From contig ML769655.1 in the NCBI GenBank assembly GCA_009733575.1, positions 28,147-92,146 on the forward strand: a stretch of 64,000 bases of DNA, in the 5' to 3' direction. Positions 44,325-57,231 of the stretch are shown piece after piece; positions within the stretch are counted from its first letter, which is position 1; each line of letters starts with the position of its first letter. A program made the translations under genes and the position numbers. The stretch is from Gymnopus androsaceus JB14 (lineage: Eukaryota; Basidiomycota; Agaricomycetes; Agaricales; Omphalotaceae). Under the pieces are notes generated by a model that made no database searches, had not been told where the DNA came from, and was given only the letters and a program-made list of their open reading frames with translations.

Positions 44325-46030
44325 GTTGATATCGATTTCTTGGAACGTTGAAAGAAAACTAAAGCTGAGAGCAAATTGCTGCAGCTCTTCAAGTTCGAAG
44401 GCCAATATTTATACCACTACCAACCCCTCAGGCTTCCATTCTCCGTTCAATACCTTACCATGTCTAAGGGGCGACAACTATCCTTGGACCTTGACATCTC
44501 CGTTTGCACGCCGGTCACGAGATGCCCTTTAACATAGTAGTAAGCACCCTGCAGTCGCGAGCGGCTTGATACCGACAAGTTCGAATCATTTTCTCGACTC
44601 CCCTGTCAGTAACATATCGTTCAGGTTTCAACATTGCTTCTTCCCATCCGGTCTATAACATGGTAGCCGACGACCGTGGTTTCGGTCGTGTCCATATCCG
44701 ACAATACTACTGCGAGAAAAGCCATTCGACCTGCCAGTAAAATATCGTTCAGGTTCCAACATTGCGTCTTCTCGTCCGGTCTCCAACGTGGTAGCCTTGT
44801 TTCCATCTCCGACAATACTACCTGCAGGCACTGGTTCGGGCGTGTTCGGACATGTTATGCTGAACAGGCCCGAGACCGAGAGTCTGATCTATTAGTTGAG
44901 AAGAATCAAAAACTACAGGTAAGGAATGCTTACCTTCTCATAGAATTTCACAACAACTTGAGGCCAAATTTATCGGTTGCTGGCACGTTCTTGAGTCTTG
45001 TCAGTTAGTGAAACGCGATTCGAGCATTGAAACCTCTTCTCGAACAACTAGCTGTAGCTGCACGTTCTTGAATCTTGTCAGCTGCAGTTAATGAAAGGGT
45101 ATCCGAGCATTGAAAACCATAGAAGAAATAAGGAACACTACACGTACAATCCAATATGATGATGATGGTGGTCGTTCAAGAGTAAACTTGAGCACTGTGC
45201 GCTCGGCTCTCTCACCGTCCCGTACACTATAGCCCATGAGTTGATCCTACCACTACTACTTCAATACTAGGTATGCTGTTGCAGGCTTCAACCGCTCAGT
45301 CATCACGTCCGACATAAAGATTCCAAACATAGGCAGAAAAACATACAGTGTGATAGATATATGTACATTCCAAAAGCCTCTATCGTGCAGTAAAAGTACA
45401 GTGTATATGAACAAGTAAATGTCCAGGCATGAGTCCATTAGAAATACCAAGCTAACAATGAGAGCGGCGCGGAGTCTGAGAATAGCAATATGGGGATCAT
45501 ACATGAAAAGATGGAATCGGATAGTGGTGCAATGTGAAATGCGGCGAGATATCGGTATGATACAACTGGAGGGAGACTTGACCTGGAAATATAGAGCAGT
45601 AGTCAGTAACGTACATCGACACGAAGGCACAACACGAAAAAACGTAAGAGAGAAACGACAGAAAAAAAAGGGATCATAATCAGAATTAAAAGGCAATCTA
45701 TATCTGTCCTCATCGAGAATCGGAACAGGTCTGATAGGTTATTCATCATGCATCGCAAGGTTATATGTAGAAAGGAACTAGAATAATGAGATGGGCGAAG
45801 ACTCACATCAAGTATTACATGCATCGATATCGATATCGAGAGTTTGGGAATCTATACAGCATTGGCGAGGCATTACATGTACTGTGGAAAAGCATCGTTA
45901 GTACAAGATAGCAGACACGACATGGAAAGAAAATCAGATTTAAAAAGGCAATATTCAATGTTGTCCTCATCGAATTCGGAACAGGTCTGAATTGTATCAT
46001 CACGAGAAGTCAAAAGGCCGGGGCTACTCA
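44325..46030. repeat. Repeat-rich intergenic stretch
   Basis: No convincing gene. 44602-44729 and 44730-44833 are tandem units sharing ATATCGTTCAGGTT, ATGGTAGCC or GTGGTAGCC, and TCCGACAATACTAC. 44983-45033 and 45060-45118 repeat GCACGTTCTTGA...GAGCATTGAAA. 45680-45735 and 45935-45990 repeat GTCCTCATCGA-TTCGGAACAGG. One unit of the first type is also at 34616-34668. Confidence 0.7.
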
Positions 46031-46035
46031 CCACG

Positions 46036-46820
46036 CTAAGCCAACGCAGTCGCCCTCATCGGAGGCATCGCAGTCACCGGCTTCCACTTGTTCCTCGCAG
46101 GGGCAGTTTCGCCATAGACCCAGTCATCGTCATCAATCTCCGAGTGGTCCGAGTCGTCATTACCATCACAATCCTCCACATACACACCAACGCCCGAGTC
46201 TCCGTCGTCTGGATGTAGCAGAACGCCTAACCCGCCGAGGCCAGACTCCCTCTCGCGTTCCTGCAGCTCAAGCTTCTGCAACGCAAGCATCAGATCCTCA
46301 GCGAGCGGAGCCGAATTCGGCGGGTCCTCCTTGATAGGTTCCCAGCCGATAGGCGGCGAACCAGGAGGAGAGATGAGAAAATTTTTCTCGAGTTTTGGTG
46401 GTCGGAGGTAGTTTGCTGCGGGAATATACGAGGATGAGAATGCAGAGAAATTCTGGAAATCCCGCGGTATGACGGGGTTGGGGTCGGCACGGAATACACG
46501 CAGGGTTATCGTTGTTGTACTCCCACTATGAACAAGAATCGGATCGCAAGACTGCTTTGCATGTTCCGCTGCTTCTTCGTCCGTATAAACCACCAAAATC
46601 CGCCCGAAAGCGGATAAAGGAACCCACTGGTTTATCTCTCCGTATAGTGTAAAGTGCGTATGTGGAGGAGGAAAGGATGGATGGGTGAAAAAAATCTTTG
46701 GGAAGTTGGGTTATGGCGATGGAGTTTCGTTGGAGTTGGGTTCTGAGATGAAGAAGAAGGACCCGGAGCAGAGGAAGAGCAGGTATACGAGACGACAAAA
46801 GGTGTCACTGATGTAGCCAT
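46036..46820 (-). CDS. RCN1: Calcipressin (calcineurin regulator, RCAN family)
   Basis: ATG at 46820. A short first exon (MATSVTPFVVS) joins after a 46-nt intron (GTATAC...CTCAG) to NSIAITQLPKDFF, the start of the RNA-recognition-like fold. Then HFTLYGEINQWVPLSAFGRI, LVVYTDEEAAEHAKQSCDP, LRVFRADPNPV and the hallmark LISPPGSPPIGWEPIKEDPP, followed by AEDLMLALQKLELQE, an acidic stretch and KWKPVTAMPP near the stop at 46036. Calcipressins bind and tune the Ca2+/calmodulin phosphatase calcineurin. Reading must change frame by one at the A7 run 46688-46694 (seven T on the coding strand), between DFF and HFTLYG; this is either a sequence error or a real lesion. Confidence 0.85.
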
Positions 46821-48069
46821 GAAGCTGAGTTTTCGAGGTTGATTGACGGTGAAAGTTAGGTTTGAAAAAATTTTTGGTGCCGATTTATTGATTCAGGAAA
46901 TTATGTAATGCTCCTTGGAAACAAACATTGCCAAATATCTGCCACCGCTTTCGCACTGGCGTTTATTTACTTATTTACAGCTTTTCGACTGCGTATGTGA
47001 CTGTTAGCCAAGTATCTTACCGTGTCTGATTAACAGTTATTGTATGCAGTGCACTAGTAACCCAGCGGCAACTCCATTTGTCGTACGGAATCCAAATCTA
47101 TTCGGCGCTTCGCACCAACTCTCTTGTCAATCATACTTAGCTTACCTTTCCTTAGGCTCCCTCGTTCCCGATGTCCATGGTTGAGACATGTAATATTCCG
47201 GTCTGAACTTCAAAGCTGTAATATTCACTGCCGAAATTCGCGATGCTGCGCGCGAGTCGTTGCGCATGCGTATGTCCTCCGAGCCCGCGCGTCCAGGCTT
47301 CTGAATCTGTGTCAAAAACTCTGAATCTGACTCTGCCTCTCTGGCCGTGTATCGTATCCCGCGCATCTTTATTCGCGTAGCGGTGTCTGCTTGATTCTCG
47401 AAAAGCCTACAACAAAACCAAGCATAGCCCTCGAAGTCTCGCTCTGTCAAGATTAATATTCATTTCCTTATGCGAGGAGACAAAGCCGCGCAGCTGTCTC
47501 ACTATGCTGATACGACTCAAATACAAGCCTCCCTCCAGCATACATCCTTCTTGGTTAGATTCTAGTGATGTCCTGCGGCCCACCACGTTCGCATATCGGT
47601 ACTGATTTCAAGTTCCATGCAATTTCTGGCCAAGAAATGCATGAATTTTACGTTTCTAGTATGGTGTAAGGGTACTTCCTCTACGTTCTATTACTTGCTG
47701 ATGTTCTCTAGTCGTGACATCCGCAACGGACAACTTTCATTGTCCAAAATCACCATGAAATTACTAGTAAGTCTTCGATAGAGAGGGAGGATTAGTCTAA
47801 CAACACAACCAGTTCACTTCAATTCTTACCAACATTCAAACGAACACAAAGACGCTATTGACGTGTCAAAGAAGGTGGGAAAGCTCATGAAGTAGTTCAC
47901 GTCCTCCGAGCCCTCGTCTCAATCAGCTTCACTTCTACACCCATGTCAAGCCTTACTCATCGACGGCTCATGCAAGCAAGTCCAACTACGAGCTCAGGAT
48001 GAATTCGATGCATAGTAGTAAACTCAAATAAGTCCGATGAAACTCTCTAGGCATCCACAGGAAAGGTCT
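46821..48069. other. Intergenic
   Basis: No gene seen. 47120-47450 is less AT-rich and has open frames on both strands but no recognisable motif. Confidence 0.35.
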
Positions 48070-48077
48070 ACCTGGTT

Positions 48078-48648
48078 TAGTGATGTTCCAGCTGGGCTAG
48101 CCCCTTAAGCCCTCTGAGCCGGGCCTGATTGAGCCGGAACTGGCCCCATCCGTCTCTAGGGCTCACGAGGGCTCAAGGCCCGGCTCAAAGTCTTGAAAGC
48201 CCTGAGCCAGGGTCTTGGGCCGGGGCTCAGGGCACTTTATTTTACCAACAGAATGCATGATTTTGTGCTCAAATCTAACTATATTTTGCCAAACACATAG
48301 TTTTACACCATCTTATAAGACTGTTCTAAGCAAAAAGAAGCTTTATTCTGTTGTCAAATGTCATGTAAGTGGTTGTAAATAGCCATAAATTTTAGTCTAT
48401 TGCATTCTCTGGCTGCTTTTGAGGTTGTGCATGTGCTCACAATGGATTTTATGCTTGGTTGTATGATTTACAATTTTACATTGAATTGACACTGAACATG
48501 ACATTATTTGCAGACAAAAAACTTGAGCCAGGGCCTGTGCCTGAGCTGGGCCCTAGCTGAGCCCCAGCCACCATACAGGGCCTGGCTCAACATTTTGATC
48601 AGCCCTGGCCGGGGCTATCTAAGCCGGGCCCCAGCCGGCACATCACTA
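48078..48648. mobile_element. hAT-type miniature element
   Basis: 571 bp. Ends TAGTGATGTTCCAGCTGGG and, inverted, TAGTGATGTGCCGGCTGGG. The flanks are an 8-bp target duplication with one mismatch, ACCTGGTT (48070-48077) and ACCTGGGT (48649-48656), the length made by hAT transposases. Both arms (48078-48240 and 48515-48648) are GC-rich and full of GGGCT/GAGCC motifs; the middle is AT-rich. No coding capacity. Confidence 0.88.
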
Positions 48649-48849
48649 ACCTGGGTTATGATTATGGGCCTATGGCAAAGGGATCTGGAGGGATGGTTTG
48701 GACATGGAGATCATTTGAGAAGCAATTGGAAGCACTTGACTCAGAGGCCAGAGACAATTCTTCTCATTTGTCTGTTTGAAGTTGACGTCGATACCGGGAT
48801 TAATCCCTCCAGCAGCATTACTGTTATCAACGATACTACTTCACACCCT

Positions 48850-49024
48850 TCCTCCTCTGCACATCCAATCTCTTCGGGCAAACCCTAATGAAAGCTAGCC
48901 ATGGTATTACACAGAAAGAAAAAATATATTTAATTGTATACACTGATGGTTCAAACCCTCAGCTGCCAGGTATGTAATTCATCACATGTGTCTGATTTGA
49001 TGACACCACTTTGCCATCAGGTGC
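48850..49024 (-). repeat. tRNA-derived SINE-like repeat, copy A
   Basis: On the minus strand it begins GCACCTGATGGCAAAGTGGT, a fair Pol III A box, and about 50 nt on has GGGTTTGAACC, a fair B box. The body then runs through an A/T-rich linker to GCCATGGCTAGCTTTCATTA and GGGTTTGCCCGAAG. The same order occurs at 58160-58375. The tRNA-like head does not fold as an intact tRNA. Confidence 0.6.
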
Positions 49025-49960
49025 ATGTAATGCAGTGTTGTAATTCAATTATAGTATGTTGCCACTGTCACATTGTAATTCATTTGTTGACATTGATATT
49101 AATTATGATTGTAGGTATTTGTAAACAAATCCAATCATCCAATGCTGTAGGTTGAGTTTGTGAAGTTTTTCTCAGCCCAGACAGGACTCTTAGAGTACTG
49201 ATGGCTGCTCTATATATTTAAGATATGCAAAATTTGTCACCTGAGTGAATCAAATGCATTCAGGCAACTCAGATTCACTTAGGTGACATGGTTACAAGCA
49301 AAATAAATACATAAATATCCTGACTGCTGGGTTTAATAGTTATAGCCTTTATGACTTTTATTCCATTTTCTTATTGCTTTGCCATCTATCACTACTTTCA
49401 TGGACTCAATACTACCACCCCTTTTGGGCCATTTGTTGTTATTGCCACTGGGCTGGTGGCAGTCAAGGTTGCCCTCATCCTGTGTTTGGACGAGGCCATG
49501 GGATGAGTTTCTTCTTGCAAAGAATAGGGCTACATGGATTGATTGATAGGTCAATGTACAGCTGTGAATAATGAGAATCTCACCTGTATCATCATACTGG
49601 GCTGTATGTGATGCCTCATTCTTGATATATTGTCCATCACAAACATACTTGTCATATGACTGGTATCATCTGCCTCTGTTACTATACCACCGATCTCAGT
49701 TCTGGTGTTGAGGGTACACATAAAGGAGATGGCAAATGCTAGATAATTTTCTACAATGAGTCACCAGGATATCAATTATAATCTTCCGACGTACTTTTCG
49801 AGAGCACAAAATACACACCCATGAATTGGAGGGTATGAGGGCATGTATTAAACTATGAATGATTTTTGATTTGCTATTCAGAAAATTGATAGTATTTCCT
49901 TACTAGGATGAATCTCAAGAGAGTCAAGGTGCTGAAGGAAATAAAAGAATAATAAATATA
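49025..49960. other. Intergenic, AT-rich
   Basis: No gene seen. Confidence 0.35.
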
Positions 49961-52092
49961 TATGCTTGGGGAATTAAATGAAAGTAAAACCTTGCTACCT
50001 TGTCCAGGCACCAGTGTTGATTGCATATCCCATCAAGTTGTTGACAAGTGTATCTGGCCTGTTATTTGAGCAATGCATTCAGGATTTCTTCCTTTGGTAT
50101 AAACTTTGCATAAAAGATATCAATGACTTACTTTCTGAATCCCGTGCGCATTTTTCGGAGATAAATGCTTAGTACAATAGCAACTGAGACATCCCCCAGG
50201 ACACCAGTAAGGAGAGATACAGAGGCTACAAACTAAAAAGAAATAAGCAAAAATTTGAGAGCTGAGGAGAGTATAAGAACTTGGATCTTTGATGGGTCCA
50301 GATTATTTTGCTTGAATCTAATTCCTGTCAGACCAAGTGAAATATAAAGGGGAACTGGCGAATTCCTCCTTACAATTGAACAACAAAGGCTGGCACGTGG
50401 TCAATCCTTTCAGTTCTTTTCAAAAGTGAGTTTGCACTTACCAAAGTAAAATGCTGGAATTCATGCAAACCGTCAAATTAGATCTCAATATTTGAATATA
50501 AATGTGATTGACCACTGTACCGATTTGAACAACAATGAGGATTGCCTTGCCAAATAAATCAGGATTGAGATATTGAAAACTCAGACTAGAGTGAGTACTG
50601 TGGCATTTTGAGGTCGCATTCTTCATTGTTTGAATTGTGCACCAAAATAAATGCAAAAGAATCCAGATTATTGGAAAAAAAAATAATCAAAGACTGCTGC
50701 CTCCGCTTTTTTTTCGGTCAGTGTGCATGCAGCATTATGGAATATGACCTCGAAATGTCACAGTAGTACAGAAAATGGGAAAATCTTATGATGAATCCAG
50801 TAATAATCATATTATGATGGCTAACTGAAAAAAACATCAAATTCAACCGATGTCTTGACAGAAATGATGAGCATCATGACCCACATCTCCATACTCGTAA
50901 TGCAAAGCAACTTGATGGGTTGGTCAAACTTTCAATGGAATCAATGAGTAGAAGCGGTCGGAGCGGACTCACACTTTCACAATACATGCTGATATAGCCT
51001 ATTGGAGGAATCAATGGTTGGCTCATAAAATCGTAATCGAGCTTACAGCGATCAGAAGTTGAACCTGTGTTTGACATCAACACAGTGTAGTATGAGTTGA
51101 CAACTCAAAAGCTTACCGGGATGGACCACAGAAGACGCTGAGTGAATATTTCCGACAGATCACCAAAAAGTCTATAAAATATGCAAAATACAAGTCAGCC
51201 CATGATAGAACAGATGGCTTGATTTGAGCTTACAGGATAGTGTAGTAGGGGGCCCGGGCTGGGAAATCCCGTACCGGGGGTAGGTAGGGTGGGTCCATTG
51301 CGAGGCCCGAAAAATATTTTTGACTGACCCTCGTAATACATTTTTGTGATGTCCAAATGAGTCAAATAAGCCCAAGAATCCCTGAAAAGTATATTTAGAC
51401 CAGCTACATTGTGTAGAGTGAGCATATACCTTTTGATTGCCTTTTTAGGTCATTTCATCAGTGCTTACGGTTCTTGACCTTGACTAATATATTTTGAGAT
51501 ATATGGCATCCAGAGTGAGGTGGAGAGTTTACAAAGGCTAATTAGTTATGTAGAGCATGTACAAAGGGCAAAAGACCAGCACAGTAAGGTGAAATGGTGA
51601 TCAGTGTCTCATAGTTGCCTTATTTGGTAATCACATGACCCAAAAATCACGTGAAGGGAGGGAGGGTCCAGTGCTGAGGCTGAAAAAAAATTTCCGATCC
51701 CTGGTACGAAGTTTATTTTTTCGGACCCCCTTGTGTAGTGATAGACTGCATGTGAGGCCAATACCATATGAAAGGCTTCCAGGAACCTGTGTTTTCCTTC
51801 AGTATTCTCCTGAGCCGCACTCAAAGTTATGACAAATACATACCAAATTAAGCCCACCTACGACAGATGAATTGCCGTATTGTAAATAGTAGAAATATCC
51901 TAACTTACCACTGTTTTAAGGCTCTTGGAGTCTGACACAAATCGTTGATAATAATTAAACACTTGTGTTGTCAGGACACCAAAAACAACACAAGTGAAGC
52001 TATATCCAATGAAAACTGCACCCAGGGTATTATCAAGGCTGATTCCCGGCACCGTTACGGTAGCAGTTACATTCTCTGGTAAGATACTCATA
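49960..52092 (-). CDS. DUF6534-type membrane protein, repeat-invaded introns
   Basis: ATG at 52092; first exon to 51909: MSILPENVTATVTVPGISLD then LGAVFIGYSFTCVVFGVLTT, QVFNYYQRF. A mini-exon gives VVVGLI and the next joins as WFLEAFHMVLASHAVYHY. After a long intron (about 51190-51730) come LFGDLSEIFTQRLLWSIP and VQLLIA, then a short exon CFALRVWR near 50910. These are the DUF6534 blocks in the right order. The 3' half (49960-50780) has membrane-like pieces (LFGKAILIVVQIGTVV) but I could not assemble it cleanly, so the gene may be damaged. The long intron holds repeat-like inserts. Function unknown. Confidence 0.6.
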
Positions 52093-52355
52093 TTGCCGGA
52101 ATTGAGTGGAAATGTGGTGGGGAACAAAAGTAGAGGGTACTCATTTATAGCCTTCAAGTTCCCCAGTTTTCTGATGTCAAGGTTTTCTGAAAAAGCTGTA
52201 GCATCGTAATTATATTGGACTGGGCAGTTTCATAGTTTCATATGGTATAGATGACTCTAGTTTGATGGATATATTTGGGATATATATATGGGTAACTGGA
52301 TGAGCAATGTATAGACAGAATTGGATCAAAGACTCAAAGGTTAGATAATCACTTT

Positions 52356-52718
52356 TGTTGGAATATCAAAGGTAAATATATTCTATTGAACTATACATGG
52401 AACACTTTCTCGTAGTCTCCACTTGTTTGTATCACCATCCCATGCACTCCACTGTTATCATCTCGCAGACTCCACTCAGTCTCTCGCCGTATCCACTTGC
52501 TCTCTCGCAGTACCCACTTTACCGTATGCATAGTAGCCACACATATTCACGCAGTAGCCACTTGCCCGATATATCATTTGTACATAGGACTGTATATAAG
52601 CCTAGGTAGCATACCCTGTAATAACACCGTTGTCCCCCATCGATCTGTGTGATCGTTACTACTAAGTCCTGTATGGACTTATTGCTGCTACTTCCTATTT
52701 AGGAACGTAACTCTAATA
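52356..52718 (+). repeat. Copia-2 5' LTR
   Basis: 363 bp. About six differences from the 3' LTR by eye, five of them transitions. Confidence 0.93.
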
Positions 52719-52767
52719 GGTTATGGGCCCCGGCCTTAACCATTGACGCATCATATTGCCGTAACGC

Positions 52768-54303
52768 TTGTTCATGCCACCCAGGCCAGACCCTCCACCA
52801 CTACGAACTCGGCAGGAGATAAAATCACAACAAGCACCACCACCAGTAACTCGACAACGTTCCATCGCATCGGAACAAGCCAGCTCATCGAGTAGCAAAG
52901 CTGTAACACCACAGCAGAGATCAGCACCATTACCTCCCACAGACGACACTGTTCCTTGTAAAGGACACCCACACATCTTTGATATCGACGAATTAGTCGA
53001 CAGATACAAAAGCAGAACCACTGGAAGGTGGAGCCAGTGCGAAAAACAACATTGCCTAAATCAATACGACGTACTTTGGACAGGTAAATTAGCAGATTTT
53101 GCGAAACCCATCACGAAAGANNNNNNNNNNNNNNNNNNNNNNNNNNNNNNNNNNNNNNNNNNNNNNNNNNNNNNNNNNNNNNNNNNNNNNNNNNNNNNNN
53201 NNNNNNNNNNNNNNNNNNNNNNNNNNNNNNNNNNNNNNNNNNNNNNNNNNNNNNNNNNNNNNNNNNNNNNNNNNNNNNNNNNNNNNNNNNNNNNNNNNNN
53301 NNNNNNNNNNNNNNNNNNNNNNNNNNNNNNNNNNNNNNNNNNNNNNNNNNNNNNNNNNNNNNNNNNNNNNNNNNNNNNNNNNNNNNNNNNNNNNNNNNNN
53401 NNNNNNNNNNNNNNNNNNNNNNNNNNNNNNNNNNNNNNNNNNNNNNNNNNNNNNNNNNNNNNNNNNNNNNNNNNNNNNNNNNNNNNNNNNNNNNNNNNNN
53501 NNNNNNNNNNNNNNNNNNNNNNNNNNNNNNNNNNNNNNNNNNNNNNNNNNNNNNNNNNNNNNNNNNNNNNNNNNNNNNNNNNNNNNNNNNNNNNNNNNNN
53601 NNNNNNNNNNNNNNNNNNNNNNNNNNNNNNNNNNNNNNNNNNNNNNNNNNNNNNNNNNNNNNNNNNNNNNNNNNNNNNNNNNNNNNNNNNNNNNNNNNNN
53701 NNNNNNNNNNNNNNNNNNNNNNNNNNNNNNNNNNNNNNNNNNNNNNNNNNNNNNNNNNNNNNNNNNNNNNNNNNNNNNNNNNNNNNNNNNNNNNNNNNNN
53801 NNNNNNNNNNNNNNNNNATGATTGAGGAAGTACCAGAGTCATCATGGGCAGCAATCGAAATTCCCGCTAAGCATGGGAATCTTGTTTTCGATTTTTCCGA
53901 AATAGCTGATAATTTTGAATTAGCTCTTTCATCGCCGAGCAATCACAGATGTCAGAAATACAATTCTGATATAGTGCAAAACATCAAAGTCGACAGTCCG
54001 CCACCTCTTACTCTTAACGATGAAGAGGAGGAAGAAGTATACGTCGACGTTAATCTCTTTCCTTCCTTCAAATTTGGATATGACACCGAAGAAGGAGTTG
54101 GAAAAGGTGATCACGCTTACGCTGCAGCTCATAGTCACGGAGCAATTCTTTTTGACTCCGGATGCTCTACCCACATGACGCCACTCACTGACGAACTCAG
54201 AAATCAACGGGAGATTCCAACACGAGTCATTCAGGCCGCTAACGCGGAAACCTTCACGGCAAAACATCTCCGGCACACTCCATCTGGGACTTCCAACATT
54301 TGA
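52768..54303 (+). pseudogene. Copia-2 Gag end / protease, interrupted by gap
   Basis: Before the gap: a Gln/Pro/Ser-rich gag-like segment with HIFDIDELVDRYKSRTTGRW. After the gap (53818 on): an acidic stretch and the aspartic protease motif ILFDSGCSTHMTP. The frame stops at 54301-54303 and the integrase continues one frame over, so a shift lies near 54270-54300. The middle is unknown. Confidence 0.75.
53121..53817. other. Assembly gap (N)
   Basis: 697 undetermined bases inside Copia-2, covering the gag-to-protease part. Confidence 0.99.
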
Positions 54304-54316
54304 ACAAGAGATAAGA

Positions 54317-55273
54317 ATGTTAAAGCTCCCCAACACCCTTCTATGTCCAGACACTCCCAATACACTTGTATCACTGGGAAAACTCGACAATGATGGTTAT
54401 GCCATCCATACCGCAAATGGTAAAATGACGATCAGAGATCGCCAGGGGAAACTCGTGGGAGTTATCCCAAAGACTAACGGACTATACCAGATCCCATCAC
54501 GGGAACACGCTTATTCGACTAAGATTGGCAGATTGGTATCTCTTTACGAGGCACACTGCATCTTAGGTCATCTCAACTATGCTTACGTGAAGCATATGTT
54601 CCGAGATAACCAGATTCGTGGAATGGGATTGGATCCGAAACAAATGGACGAACCAGAATGCCGCGCTTGTATGCTTGGGAAAGCATCCAGGTATCCTATT
54701 GCTCAGGTGCGATCATCTCCACGTGCGGAGAATTTTGGAGACGTCTTCCACATGGACGTGTGGGGACCATCACAAGTCAGGACGGTAAACCACTGCACTT
54801 ACACGCTGACTTTAGTTGACGAAGCAACTGACTGGTTAGAGGAACCCCAAATGAAGTTGAAGGACGAGTCATTCGCACAGTACGTGGTTCTCCAAACAGG
54901 TCTCCAAACTCAATACGGCACAACTGTTAAAGTTCTCCACTCTGATCAAGGGGGAGAATTTCTCAGTAACAAATTCATGGCATATCTGGAACGCATTGGG
55001 ACGCGACAACGTCTCACGGTACACGACACCCCGGAACACAATGGTATAGCGGAACGCGCACATCGAACTTTGCTAAACGCAGTTCGAAGTCTTTTGATCT
55101 CATCAGGACTCCCAAAATGGCTTTGGGGATTCATGATGAAATATGCGGTATATGTTTGGAACAGGACGCCGAAGAAAGCCATTGGAATGGCCACCCCATA
55201 CGAGAAACGGTTTGGTATTAAACCGGACATTACTAATCTTCGAATCTTCGGCAGTATCGTTTATGTTAAATGA
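54317..55273 (+). pseudogene. Copia-2 integrase
   Basis: HHCC zinc finger intact (AHCILGHLNYAYVKHM and CRACMLGK). Catalytic residues in HMDVWGP, VLHSDQGGEFLS and EHNGIAERAHR. TGA at 55271-55273 ends it; the same frame then continues as the RT half, so one stop splits the pol polyprotein. Confidence 0.9.
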
Positions 55274-55291
55274 GAAAAGGAACCCGGCAAA

Positions 55292-57226
55292 TTGGAACCA
55301 CAGGCCCAGGAAGGACGCTGGATAGGACTCGAACCCGAATCGAATGGTCACTACATCTACTGGCCAACACGTCACACTGTCACAACGGAGAGGAACGTAG
55401 TCTTCTCTGACAGGCAGATCCAACCCGTTGAAGGGGAGGATGGAAATTTGGGAAATTTAGAAACATCGGTCACCGAGTCGGAACAGTCTGTCATACCAGT
55501 TCCAGAAGAGATTGCCAAACCAATTGCACCGGACAAAGTATCTGGGAAACGAGTCAGACGACCCACCAAGAAGATCAGAGACGCCATTGAAGGACTTGGA
55601 GAAGGAAGTGATGAGTTGCGACATCTTACCGCATCTCTAGGTCAGGTAACATCAGAAATCGAATCTGATCCTTTATCTGTTGCAGAAGCTATGCGACGAC
55701 CTGACAGCTCAAAATGGTACGATGCCATGAAGGACGAAATCTCCAGACTCCAGGAGCGTGGAACCTATGCAATTGTCACTCCACCTCCAGATGCAAACAT
55801 TCTCACATCCAAATGGGTCTATCGGACCAAGAAGGATGAACGAGGTCACATTACAGGACACCGAGCTCGTCTTGTTGTACGTGGATTTAATCAGATCCCA
55901 GACATTGACTACTTCCCAGACGAAACCTTCGCATCTGTCGCGAAACTTGCATCAGCCCATGCTATACTCAGCATTGGAGCTGAGAAGAGCATGATTATTC
56001 ACCAAATGGACGTGAAATCAGCTTACCTTTACGGGAAATTGGACGACAACGAGCGCATTTTTATGAAGGCACCTCCAGGCATTGATATAGGGGTAAAACC
56101 AGGTCAAACCTTACGGCTTAAACTCGCACTTTACGGACTTAAACAAGCCGGTCGACGATGGTACATGCGATTCAGGGAAATCATGACCCAACTGGGGTTT
56201 AAACGGTCTGATTTTGATCACGCTGTTTTCTATCGCACTAATCCCTTCACCATCATTTTCATACATGTTGACAACATGACATTGGTTACCAAAACCCTGG
56301 CCATCATGGAGAAACTAAAGAAAGATATTGGGGCAATAATCGAAGTTGTTGATTCCGGAGAAATCCATTGGCTACTTGGGATCGAGATCCGAAGATCTCT
56401 CCATAATAGGACAATTCACCTATCCCAGCGGTCATATATTGACGCCATACTTTCTCGCTATGGATTCTCGGATATAAAGCCACTCTCTATTCCCTTCGAT
56501 CCCCACATTCACCTCACCAAAGACCAGTCACCCAAAACAGTCAAGGATATTGCTTTTATGCGCGACAAACCCTACAGAGAGGCCCTTGGCGCCCTCCAGT
56601 ACTTATTCGTCGCTACGAGACCTGACATCACGTATGCAGTCTCTATCCTTGCTCGCTTTTCACAAAACCCCGGCATCACTCATTGGAATGGTGTACGCCG
56701 TGTCTACGCCTATCTCAAATACACTCAAGACTTTTGGCTCAGTACGAGCAACCAGGAGACAGTCCAAGGCTATACGGATGCGGATGGTATGTCCCAAGAG
56801 GATCGACATGCTATTTCCGGGTACGTTTTTATGTTGAATGGCGGAGCAGTATCTTGGTCGTCGAAACAACAGGATACCATTTCCTTATCCACCACGGAAG
56901 CCGAGTATATCGCTTTGACCCATGCGGCAAAGGAAGCGATCTGGCTTAGGAATCTTTTGTCGGAAATCTTTGGTCCAATTACTCATGCGATCCCCATCAT
57001 GTCAGACAATCAGTCCGCCATCGCATTGGTGAAGGATGATCGTTTTCACGCTAGGACCAAACACATTGATATCCGATACCACTTCATCCGCTACGTCATC
57101 GAGGAAGGTAAAATTCGTCTTACATACTGCCCTACCGAAAACATGACGGCAGACATCTTCACCAAAGCCTTACCTTCGATGAAAGCCAAACACTTCGCAG
57201 CATCTATGGGATTAGCAAAGGTTTGA
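55292..57226 (+). pseudogene. Copia-2 reverse transcriptase / RNase H
   Basis: 644 codons. RT blocks SKWVYRTKKDERGHITGHRA, HQMDVKSAYLYGKLDD and LALYGLKQAGRRWY. The catalytic YVDD reads HVDN at 56264-56275, so the second aspartate is lost. RNase H: YTDADGMSQED, SLSTTEAEYIALTHAAKEAI, SDNQSAIALV, RTKHIDIRYHFIRY, DIFTKALP. Otherwise well preserved. Confidence 0.9.
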
Positions 57227-57231
57227 AGGGG

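Noticed and set aside
45256..45696. 146-codon hydrophobic minus-strand frame
   Set aside because: Overlaps duplicated 3'-flank-like repeats and has no recognisable motif or start context.
48944..49024. Functional tRNA gene on the minus strand
   Set aside because: A and B boxes are weak, the acceptor and T stems do not pair, and the sequence continues into a repeat body.
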